Origin: Epinephelus fuscoguttatus
Lineage: Eukaryota > Chordata > Actinopteri > Perciformes > Serranidae
Assembly: GCF_011397635.1 (NCBI RefSeq)
Contig: NC_064759.1
Coordinates: forward strand, 11,180,428-11,244,427
DNA: 64,000 nt
Direction: 5' to 3'
Part shown: positions 37,101 through 49,900 of the stretch, piece after piece
Layout of the letters: every line of letters begins with the position of its first letter
Numbering within the stretch: position 1 is the stretch's first letter
Program-made: the position numbers and the translations under genes
Notes under the pieces: generated by a model
Told to the model about the DNA's origin: nothing
What the model saw: the letters and a program-made list of their open reading frames with translations, nothing else
Database searches by the model: none

Positions 37101-39956
37101 CTACATATGCACACACACACAAACACCTGCCCTCTGTCGTTGCCCTTCCTGTGTGAACAGCAGCGCAGAGAGGAAAACAGACAGACAGATGGACTGACTC
37201 CTTTACGCCTTCACCTCCCAGTGAGAGAACAGATGAGAGGAGAGGAGAGGAAATATACCAAAACAGGAGAGGAGCGGAGAATTAAAACAGTAATTTTCTT
37301 GGACCAAATAAACATTAGAATGTGTGCAAAATGACACCAGAAACTCACTCATCTGTCTGTCTCATGGACAAGGTAAAGATAAAGGTTGTGTCCCAACTGA
37401 TGTGTTTGATGAAAACAGGACTGAGACTGTGCCAAAAATCTGAGCTAAATATATTACGTCAAAGGTGTGAAACACTTCTACTGTGAAACGTTTATGGGTT
37501 AGGTGAGGAATGCGACTTTGGCCATGAAATGTTTTCAAGTTCATTATGTCCAAAATATGTATCCTTGGTAGAGGTCCTTCATTTTACTTTTACCACAATG
37601 CAAGCAAGATGGCTTGGGGAAAAGTAAAAGTTGGATAGAATAATGCTGGTTGCCTGTAAAAAAGCAATAATTACAAAATGGCTAAATTAAGAACCTCCCA
37701 CTTTAACTGACTGGTTTAATGTGATGCATGAAATTTATATTATGGAAAGATTAACCTTTGAACTGAGACTTCAGACAGCTTTATTTGAAAAACATTGCAA
37801 AGGATCGATTGAAAATATTAAGCCATATAGAACAGACTTCAAATAAAAGTTGTATAGTAACTTAGTGCTGGTCGATATACCCAATAAGTCAGTGTACTGT
37901 TATTAATTTCCTGAATGATGTTAACTCTATGTACTGTCATGCTGTAAGCCCCGCGAGGTGATGCATTCAATGGACAGTTCAATGTAAAACACCCAAACTA
38001 GATACTCCAATGTAATGCAGTTACCAGCACCCCTGGTGACCTGCTACACTTGCTAATGCTGCAGTGTTAGCTTTTGCTAACCAGGGCAGACATTCAACTG
38101 ACTGGGAGGAGTGCGACTCCAGACTCCACAGCATCTAACCTTTGTAACGGCAGCATCAGAAAGTTTGCTTATTTTTTGTGTTAAATTTGAATTTGTGGTT
38201 TAATTGGCTGACTGGAGCCTGATTTTGCAATAAATATAATTCAAACTGCACTTGTTTTCCATCATTGGCTAATTTACATTCCCATTCTTGCGTTATGTTT
38301 TTTTTACAAGTACTCTATAATAATCTAATGTGTGTACTTGAATATGAAAGTTATATTAGATACCCATCCTGATTAACTAGTAATCTGTAATCTTTATTAA
38401 AAACTGGATCTATAAGGTTTTGACTGAATCTGTAACATGTTGTGTAAAGTGTTGCTAATTTATCACAGGTGAACTGTGTCACTTGTGGAGGGCGGCCATG
38501 GTTTCTGTCAGGCAGCCTGATGAAGACAGAGGAAGGTGACCCTTGGATGACCTCGTACTGTTAACCACACCCACTTTGGCATCTCTCCTTTCCTGTCTTT
38601 CGCTTCTTCTCTGTTCTCCTCTCCCCTCTCCCCTCCTCTCGTCTCTTCTCCTCTTTTCTCCTCAGAGCCAGCTGGAAATAATCCAGTCATGACCAACTGG
38701 TCCATTACCACTAACCGACTCCAATTATGGCTTGGTATAAGGGATGCCTTTTACTGCACTATCAAACTGGTCGACTGTTTCTCTGAAGGGCAAGGATGTG
38801 AATGTCCCCTTAATCTTTATTAAAATTACATTATTTTCTGTTTTATACACATGGCAACTCTGTTAGCTACCAATGAATGGATAATGGTTTGGATGCTACT
38901 ATTTTAGTTGACTGCTTGTCGTTATGAACAGCAGGTAGCAGCAAGGCTGCAGAGATGGTATTTTAATAACAGTAAAAACAACATTTTACCTGGGGTCATG
39001 GAGGGGACCAGTAGGACCAGTGCAGCAGGGAATGTTAGCATGATTGCCATGTTAATGCAATGGACCAGAAATCCCACAAGTTCAGAGAATGAGCCCTGGG
39101 TAGAAAGAGAGGCATAGAGGGACAGCAGGAGTTTTTTTTTGTTTTAACATTAAATCTTAAAGACAACAAGTTTAATCTAAACCATCATCACCCGACTAAC
39201 TGCCTCAGTTTACAGTCATTTGTTGTCGAGCTTATTCTAAAAAAAAAAATAAGAATACAGCAGCTAAACATAAAAACTGTAAATAGTTTTTGCTTTGCTT
39301 TTGAACAGCTCTCTAGAATAAAACCAAACCACATTTCAAGTTATGGTGGCCTACTAAAGTTTTAAAAAGCTTGCAATGTTCCATATTCATGCCAAACAGA
39401 CAGAGCATAACTGAATATGCCCTAAATGCAGATGGTGAAACTAATTCCTCATTTTACCATTTAACATTTGCGGTTGCAACTGGGGAGGGTCAGCTACTCA
39501 GTCGGTTTTAGTGAACAGTTTTTAGAAAAATAATCCCTCCTGGGAGTTGTGAAAGTGCTCCGAATTCAACAGTTAAAATCCACAGTGCTCTGATGTTGGA
39601 GTGCAAGCAGGGGTCTCTCCACTCACCTTCGACAGCTGCCTTTCTGTGTAGAGAGCCACCAGAATGAACACGTTGGACACTGTCAAAACACAACGACAGA
39701 TTCATGTCAGTTTCCATGAAACAATCCAGATTACATTTCTTACAAAGCCACTTCTGAAGAGTCTCTGCGGGATCAAAGTCTGGCTAGGGATGTTTCTTTA
39801 TTTGGATCATTCTTTTCAAAGCAGTACTGGTTAAGATTCGTTGGCTTCAAGTCTAATGTGTGTCCTGGTTTGGTCTCAAGTTGGGTATTTAAGTGAATTA
39901 AGATTTACGCCTGCCTTTTTAGCAACTCCCTGCTGCCTCACACATAAAACACGCTG

Positions 39957-40000
<44 letters not shown>

Positions 40001-43000
40001 TCTCACATGATTAAACAGTGACACCTGACGAAAGAAATGAGCCAGCACTAACAGAGCATATGTGTTGCACAGGCACACGCCAACTGCTAGTTAGTTAGAG
40101 TGACAAGGCAATTGAGCGTGTTCACACACATACACACACACTTCAAAAAAGACAACTTGCTTTGTATTAAACAGCTACAATATTCGGATTTTAGGAATAA
40201 AACAACCAAAAAACAAAAAAAAGAATGTATTGGATTGAGAGCCAAAAATGGTTTGGAATGAAAGTAAGTTTCTAGTGCTCCATTTTTGGCTGCAACTTTG
40301 TAATGTTAGCATAAAAGCATGGCGTAATTAGCAAGCTAGCTAGCTAACTAGCCAACTGTGGTCAAAACGGCAGTTATGGACAGAGAAAAGAGAGGAACGC
40401 CTTACTAATTTGTGTAAAGAAGAGCCATGTCTGAATGACAGACAAGCCTAAAAATGTACGTGTTAACGTTATTGACCAGAACGTGTTACCGTGTCCAATG
40501 GATGACGCCACTCTCCTTTTGGTAATAGGCACCATTGGGATAATTTACAAGCTACTGATATTGGTTGGGCGGCATGGTGGTGCAGTGCTTTGCATTGTCG
40601 CCTCACAGGAAGAGGGTTCATGGTTTGAACCCAGGGTGGGGGAGCCCTTCTGTGTTTGCATATTCTTCTCGTGTCAGTGTGGGTTTTCTCCGGGTACTCC
40701 GGCTTCCTCCCACAGTCCAAAGACATGCAAGTTAATTGGTGACTCTATATGGTTGTCTGTCTCTATGTGTCAGCCCTGTGATAGTCTGGCGACCTGTCCA
40801 GGGTGTACCCTGCCTCTCACCCGATGTCAGCTGGGATAGGCTCCAGCCCCCCAACAGGATAAGCAATTATGGAAAATGAATGAATGAATGAATGATACTA
40901 GTGGAACTTGGCTCTGATTGTGGTCGATGGCTGTGCAGCCTCCACCAGTCATGCAGGGACATAATGATACATCACTGACCGGAGCTGAAGAGGGGAGAGG
41001 AGGGTTGTGTTAAATTGAGCAAAACAGAGCTTGATCAGTGGCTACAGCTCAAGAGGAAGCAGGTCACTTTTGCTGTGTGACTGTGTCTATAGCCCTGTTT
41101 CCACCGAGCAGTACGGTTCAGTTCAGTTCAGTGCGCATTTTTTTCCGTTTCCACTGTGAAAAGTTGTGGATGGTACCAATGGAACAGTTCCGTACCGTCC
41201 CCATGTTTGGTCCCCCCTCTGTTGGGGTACCTAGCACACAGATCTGGTACTAAAAGGTGGAGCTGTGAACACTGCAGTCTGATTGGTCAGTAGAGGACGG
41301 TCACTCTGCTCAGGGCTGAGTTGTGGCTGGTTTTGAGGCTCATGTAACCCCTGTTCATACTGTGAAGAGTTTTATTAGTAAACTGTGGCTATAAAATAAA
41401 GGATGTTTTGCTGCCTCTCACAGCAGCTGGAGTCTGACAAAAAATAATTTAATTCACTGGGCTGACTGCCGGCGACTTTTGAGGTGGAACGTTAACTTGT
41501 AATGTTACTCAATGCATGAGGTGACGACATGAATCCATCAACACACCTTAAATTTGACTGTGACAACTTTGACCATTGCAATAGTTTTAATATGACATAC
41601 ACTTATAGTAATGCGTGGATCTTCAAGCATACATATATGAATTTAGTCCAGATTATGTGAACTGCATATATTCTAATCCTCACTCTGAGAAAAAAAGAAA
41701 AGCGTTGCGAAGCGTCGTTCCTGTGGGCTCAGGCAACATAAACCTTATGATCTCATTTCAAATTAGAGCGCTATGGTGTTTCTTACACGGCCCAGTCATG
41801 TACTAGGTTTTGACCTAGTCTGGTTTATTTATAGCTGTGGCAGGTAACTTTTATTAAAAAAAACCCCATTGTATCATATATGCATAAACACTATATTCAC
41901 TATATTCTGACTAATTAGCTGTAAAATGAGAGTTTGTGACCTGTCCGCCATGTTGGAAACGGTCAACCAAAATAAGAAGCACTGTGCAAACCAGCTTTCT
42001 CAGTTTCAGCAAATACGAAAAAGTTACCAATTACAGCTTTAATGTGCACTTTAATATGTATTAATTGTTGCCACAAAGCCTGATTCAGTGTGGAGCTAAT
42101 TGGGCTGAATTGCATGTGGATTTCTCCTTCTTTAAAATCTTGTAGCAGTGTCAGTTCAAACTGCGGGGTAACTCATTGCTGAATGAACTTAGGGAAACCA
42201 CAGCTATGTAGATTGCTTATTACCCTGACTAGACCAGGCTGAGCCACACTGATGGCACATAATTGCAGCAATTGTTCCATTTTAAGACCCTAATCAGTGC
42301 ATTAGCATGTCAATCAATCTAATCTCGAGTGAGCAGATGTGTTAACTGTCAGACATTTTGATTACTGGGTCTTATCATTCTGTCATCAGTGCATCTATCC
42401 ATCAGCATTGCCATTCCAAATCAACTTGTTTAATGGTGCAGTCACATGCTTGTTTTTGACTTCATGGTGTATTTGGTTCTATGAAGTGAGACAAGGAGGT
42501 TCAGAGAGAAAACCGATGCCTTCCAAGCAAAACCATTCTTCATGTGATCCAGATTTGTTCATAAAGCAAGCCAATCATGCACGTGTCATTTACATTAAGG
42601 ATGCTAGGGACATGTCGCCACCACTTTTTGACATTACCAATTTTACCCTCATCATTTTTTTTTTAATTTGAAAAGCATAATTTGATAAATAGCTTGTACC
42701 AAGAAACGTTAACTAACTTTATAAAAGGTTTATTTGCACAATAAAGAATACCAGTGTTGGTCATGGAAACTTTAGTGAGAAATATCTGTGATTTATCGAA
42801 GCTTAGAGGACATCAGCTGATGTGCCTAAAATAACATGAAAATTAGCCACTTTGTTAGCATGCAGGTCACACATTAGCCATAACTAGTCCATACACATTT
42901 AGTGAACAGTTGCACATGTACATGTTTGGAAAAAGTAGCTTTGTCACCTTCTACCTATGCCAATCCTCAATGTCTGTGTGCAGTTTCACATAGATTGACC

Positions 43001-43878
43001 ACGTCAGTGAGTAGAAAAACGTGGGACAGACAGAATGACTGACTGACAGAATGACACACTGACAGTTTCCGTGAATATGTACAGCATACCATACCATGAC
43101 TTAGTCATACCAAAAATTAGAAAAAAACAAAACAAAAAACATTGGGCCACAGGGGGAGCCACAGCGATCGGTCGCATTTTAACCATTTTTAAGCTTTTTT
43201 CTGTTGTTATAGCGCCACCCAGTTGCAAATTAGAGTTAAATTTCTCCAGTCACCTTGAGGCGTCCTGTTCTATATATCTATAATTTTAGTAAAAATCGAT
43301 ATGGCAGTTAGGCCTAGATAAGAAATTAGCTCTCTAGCGCCCCCATTTTGTTTGATGGGGTCAATAATGGAGGGGTCCCCTCAGATTATGTGTGGTCATA
43401 TGCATACAAAGTTGCGTGGTGATGGGTGAAACCCTTGAGATGTTATACACCTTTATGTGATGAGCCACGCCCTCCGCAATATTCATTGCCTTGTAGAAGC
43501 TCAGTTTTAGTAAGTTTTCCAACTTTTGCCAAGAGGGAACTTTAGATATTGGTCCCTAGATTATGTTCACCCAGTTTCATGCAGATCGGTCAAACTTCCT
43601 AGGAAGAGATCGATTTTAAGTGTTTTTCAAAAAATTCAAAATGGTGGAAAATCTATATAAGCGGAAGTTATGGGTTCTTGAGGCAAATTTGTTCCTCATG
43701 AGAGGAGAGGCATCTCTGTGCAAAGTTTCATGTCTCTATGACATACGGGGCATGAGATATGCCCATTCAAAGTTTGCAATTTCACTCGGTTGCTATAGCG
43801 CCCCCCTTTGGCCAATTGATGTAATATTGCTTCATTCGCATCCTCCCATGACCCTCTACCACTGTGCCAAATGGAACA

Positions 43879-43934
<56 letters not shown>

Positions 43935-46900
43935 GTCATTATATAGTAAGAAGATAGCTACAAAAATAAATACAGGACAGCTAAACTGTTGCTTACAGGT
44001 TTCAGGTGATTTGCTTTGCTCTTAGTAGATTTTTGATATATGCCAGTTTCCTCTGGCACTTCTGGCACTTGACTTTTGGGGGTCATCTTTGCACTTGACA
44101 TTTTCAACATCTTGGTTGCGTATCTGTCAGCCTGCCATGTGTGGTAAACTGTCCCAGTTTCAGCAGTGCCGGACTGCTGGTGACTGACATTCGATGAGAG
44201 CGAGTCTGAGTCACATAACTATCACTAAGCTTAAATTTCCATGAGAAGTCAATAAAATTAAAAGAAATTAATTAAAGTTGTGAGTATTAATTTCACAGGA
44301 TAAAGTGGTGTTGTGACCTTGAGCGCCGTAAGTCACTCTCTGTTTCTGATGCGCTGTCTGTCGGAGTTCGATCAATTGAATATGTCATAACTGATATATT
44401 ATCTGAAGCCTTATTTTTAAACAAGTAATATTCATACTGGTTTAAATAAACAATTTGACTGTATTTTCCATCTTTGCTGAGCAACAGTTTTGTGTTCAAG
44501 GAATTAAAGGCCTGTCCCAAATATAGGCCTGTTGATTTCCGTAATCTAAGCAAATAATAGCTCAGGCTACTAACTGAAGTTTTACAGTAGATAGAGAAAT
44601 AAATCCAGATAAATACAGGGGTTTATAAATGAATTCAAATTACTTACTGTGTCACTGACATGAATAGGTGCCGCATGCACATTTAAAGTGGTTACTTCCT
44701 CAAACAAAAGAGGGAAGGGAAGAATAAATCATGCAAACACGTGTACTGACTCAGCAGGGATAACATTTAATGAGTGAAGTTGATCTATGGGGGAAAAATA
44801 TTTTAAAGCAATTCACAATGCCAGAGAGCTTCACTGCATTATATTCAATTATATCTTCTATTTCTATATCTGGAATTGTCAACTGCTGCCTGAATTTTGT
44901 TTTGTGTTGAATTTTTTGGTGGAAAACCTGTTCAAAATTCACCAGAATGTAGGAAATGCTTCACATTTCCCCCACACCCCCAGCTTAATATGTGCCACTC
45001 CCCTCTCCCTTGTTAAAATGTTAAAGTTGCCATAATTATCTACTCTGACCTCATACTGATCCCTCCAGTACATTGACTAAAAATGCGGAATACTATTTAA
45101 AACATATTTTTTTAATCTGAGTCCTACACTCAAAGCTACATTATGATTTGCAAAAATGTCACTCATTTATGCAAAATTGTCTCCACTGAAAAAGTCCAAA
45201 AGTTTAGTAAAACCCTCTAGTAAGATTTATTTTACATTCTTCATCACACACTTCACTCTACCCAGGAGCAGAGGCCTCAGGAAACGCATATCACACTAAT
45301 GTTCTTTTTTTATCTCTTCTGGAAACAGGCCTGTTGAGCATCTTTGACAAACAGCAACTATTGAGCCCAGTCGAGCATCAAACTGGAACAAACAGCACCA
45401 TCTAGCACCTGTTAGACACACGTACCTTTCATCAGGTATCTGCACAGCAGCTTTTGGCAGATATTTTGGCAGCAACAGACTTGTAGTGTAGTGAGATACC
45501 TTACACTAGTGTCTGCTTTCCTTTTTATTCTGGTGACTCACAGGCACAGTTGCCTAAATTTAAAACTCCCCAGGCTGGTTTTCCAAACTTTACCCATTTT
45601 GCTGGTAGGCTACCACAAACTGTGGACTTCTCATTTACGCTGGTGGGGTGTTTGTGTGTAGCATTGTGTGTGTGTGTGTGTGCGCAAGTTGCTGCAGTGA
45701 CTCTAGAAGTACAGAATGCCCTCTGGGAATGAGCCGCTTTACTGTCCATGCTACCGTAAACACACTCCCATTCTCACCTGTCTCTTAACTATCGTCAGTG
45801 CGGTCATTTACCCTAACTCCATCCATCTCTTCCTCCCTCCCTCCCTCTCCTCCTGCCCTGTGCCGATGCAGCACTTTACATCAGCCCTCTCTCTTCTCAC
45901 TCCCCACTCCTTTACTCTCCCCCTTTTCCAGCATGCCTCCATTTTTTCATCCCTGCATCCTCTCCCTCTTTCCAGCCCTCTCTATAGAACTTAAATCACT
46001 TTATTTTCTCTTCCATTTAAAGCCCCCCCCCCCAAGAGCTTCTCTCCTTTCACCCCCACTCATCTCTCCTCTCCTGCTCCCCATTTCTCTCACTCTCCTC
46101 CTCTCTCTGCAGTACAGTACCAGTGTGCAGTATATAGGGCAGGTGATTGTCCCTCTAGAGACACTGTAAGCTGCACCACTGCAGACTTTCAGTGCGATAT
46201 ACCATAAAAATAAATAGTGGAAAAACTCTGAATGTAGCGTGCGCCTGAGAGTAAACCAAAGCTTGAAATGAGGCAGATCACACCACCAAAAACTGGAAAC
46301 ACCGCTTCAAACACAGTTCAGTTATTCTACCTAATTATAAAAATGTTGTGATTTCATTTCAGAAAGAAAAAAAATCAAAAAGTTGATTTTTCTTCATGTT
46401 TTTGAAGTGTTATTGCTACACTGCTTTTAAATGACTCAATGTTGTAATGTAGGGGACATGGCCAGATGAAATTTTAGCAGTAGACAAACTATCAGTACTC
46501 ATGTACATCAATCTCACTTCCATGTGTCCCATATCATTTTTTAGGCTTTGGTGGTTATGAGTGATTCCAGTTTTGGTTCGACATCTATCCCTGTATTTCA
46601 TCCTAGTTTCCTTTCAAGCTCAGTTTTAACAGCAGTGACATTTTATGTGATTTTCTTCCCTTATTTTAATTATAAATCAGTGTTCCTGATGTTCAACAGT
46701 TTTTATCTCATCTTATTAATCGCCTGATTAATTTGGCGACTGTGATTGTGTTGGACAGATTAAAAGTTTACCTACCAATCACCAGGCATGCTGCTGGCCA
46801 GCTGTAGGGATCCTTCAGAAACAAGGAAATCACCTGAATAGGGTCCACCAGAACACCATACCTGAAAACACAACCAAAAGAAAAAGGAAATGGTAGATGA

Positions 46901-49900
46901 AAAAAGACAAATCTAAATTAAAGGTACCTTATACTACCCTAATCCACTTCACACAGATGTCTAATAGAATAAAATGAAGTGATGACATTTTATATTCAAA
47001 AGGTCAAAGGTCAGCTTCACTGTGACATCATAATGTTCTGCAAAAACACCTTTCTGGCTATTATTTAATGTCACATCTCAGGAACAGACGGGAGACATTT
47101 GCTCAGATACTGAATTGGTGACAGTAATCTTGTGTGTCCACCTTGAGACTGTTGATTGTGTAGATCTTAAGTGTTGCTGGGTTGAAGATGTGAAGCATCC
47201 ACGTCATGGCTACATATGAGTCTGGACATACGTAAACTGTCACTGCAACTTGACTGGAGGCATACAGCCTTGACGTGGTGATTCTAGTTTTTCCAATAAT
47301 CTGATTACTCAGTGGTCGGGGTGTTAACAGGTTGTTCGCCGATCCTCTGAAGTGTGTGAAGTATCCACATTTTGCCAAAAAATACACTTAATACCATTAC
47401 CAAATCCCTTCAAAGTCTTCTCTACATATATTACATGAGTTTGGACAGACATGGATGTACACCTTGACTGGTTGGCAGAGGCATACAACCACGAGGACGA
47501 AGTTCTAGTTTTTATTTTTTAGTTTGCCCTGTTTGGAACGATCCTGGGCACAGCACACAGGTGAGGTCTGGACTTCATAAAAAGGTAGTGAGTAGGGACA
47601 AGAGAAGGAAGAAGCTACAAAAATCATGGACACAGGCTGAAAAAATCTGGGATTAGCTTCACTTTTTTTATTATTTTAAAATAATTTTTTGTATTTTTGC
47701 CTTTTAGTGATAGTACAGCTGAAGCCTGACAGCAAAGGTGGGAGCGAGAGGGAGACGACACGCAGCAAAGGGTCACAGGTCAGAATGGAGCCTGCGCTGC
47801 TGCAGAGGACTCTGCCTACATGGGACGCGCAGTTGAAAAGGTGAGCTAGAAGTCGGCTTTCACTTTCACAGGCGATGCTATGTACAAACAGTAAGCAACA
47901 ATTCATAGACAGTATATATTTAAAATGCATGTGTAAACTGCTGAAATAAGGAAGTGTTTTCTAAAGTCAATTAATGAAGTTAATTTCCTTCTGAAATTAA
48001 ATAAGTTAAGAACTGTGCCTCAGCTTCAACTTCATTTTGTCCCTAGAGGGCAATTAGTTGCACAGCAAGTAAAAAAACATACATAAAAAAGACAGGAGAG
48101 ATCACATACAAATATAAGTACTGTTGCATAATACAAAAGAAATGGGTGATTTAAGTTTAGTGAGTTGTTTTCGATTTACCCCAGTATAGGCTTCATTTTA
48201 TGTTTTATTTATATAGACTTTTTTACAGCGGAAATTTTGATTTGTTACGGCAGGAAAAATGCAGGTGTGACTACTAACACTACTGATGGCTCTGTTACAT
48301 TGGCCCAGTATCAGCATGCACAATACCAGGACCCTGAAACTGTTGTATCAATTACGCCTGTGCTTTTCTACAAGAGATGTCAAAATGCTTTGCCTACTGT
48401 TCAAACTGAGCAATAAAGAGACATTACAGAATTAGTACACTAGAAGACAGTGACATTTTTGAGAAGCTGGTACTTCTGTTTGGTATTTTTCATCATTAAC
48501 ATCACTGGAATCTCTGTTTAGGAATGACATACTGGGAAAAGGCGCCCAGGAAAAAAGACAGGAGTAAAAAATAACACGCTTTTCAGAAGAGTCCAAACGT
48601 ACTTACCTTAACAGGTTTTCTAAGAAGAGGCGAGCATTACTCAGCACCTGTAACACAAAGCAAGAGTTCACCCAGCTATCTCATGTGTGTATCCACAATA
48701 ACACCTTCTTCTCTGTTTCTTTCATGTGTTCATATTGTCATTCCAACAAGTCTAATCCAGTAAATTCATCCCTTCATATAAACCCCTCTTTCAGAATATC
48801 TCTCTTCTTCTGTTGCTCCACTCTTTCCTACCTCACCCTGTATCTCATCTCTGCTCCTCTTTATCCTCCTCCTCCCCACATTCTTGTTTATCTCTCCTCC
48901 TCGCTCTTCCTCTTTCTAAATGGATTGTAATATCTCATTACCCAGCACAAAGGCTCTGTGCCTGGGGATGGGACAGAAGTTCAGTGGGAGTGAAGGAAAA
49001 CCTCCTGCGATGAACACAACGATCTGTGTTCAAAGCCTGGATTAACAGAGGGCTTTGCCAGCCTTGTCTTCTCCACATTCCCTCATATTCTGTCACCTCG
49101 CACCAGTACGGAGGAAAAGCTGTTGAGCTTGGCATGAATTATTTTACTATACGTGCACATTATTTTGATATTTTGAGAAAAGGGTTTGAATTTCTCAAAA
49201 TAAGCAATCTTAAATAAAGTAAGATGTTTTTGTGGATCCCAACTGGTGGGTCCCTGTCCAAAAGTGGGTTGCAGGTCCTTTCTACATGGACCGCAAGTGA
49301 CTCACAAACGTGTCAAGTCTTTATTTTGAAGTGTAGCTAATTTCCAGCACAGAGCTTTTACTTTCAAGTGCCATTTCCTGCTGTGGAGTGAGCGACTAAC
49401 AGACAGCTACTTAACAGAGATAGCAAACTAGCTGGACGACATGTTCAAACACAAGTATGACGCTGAATGTATTAAACTGTGTGGACCTTGAACTAATGAT
49501 TAAAGAGAAATCTGGACCCTGTGACTGGATCAGTAGGGAACCACTGATTTAAAGGTTGTGTATGCAACGTTCAGAGCATGAATGCGTGTGTTGTAATCCG
49601 AGCTTCTTTGTTGTGGTAAGCCTGTCCGGCCGCGTTTGCATGTCAGTGCATGTGTACATCCCACAGCTCACCGCCACTTTGCACTGCTCTCATACGGCCG
49701 TTACCACAGATATTGGGACAACGTTTTTAAGGAAGTACAGCGCCCACATTCCGGTTCCCCACAGGTTAACACCATTAGCTCTGTCAGCACTGTTGCCTTT
49801 GCTTAGCACTTTTTATGGAGTTAGTACCATTAGCTGCTAGCTGGCGGCTCAATTCAGTTCAATTCAATTCAGTTCAATTCAATTCAATTCAATTCAAGTT

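Noticed and set aside
45716..46169. Proline/serine/leucine-rich frames of 92-123 codons
   Set aside because: Explained by the polypyrimidine tract in DGAT1 intron 4.
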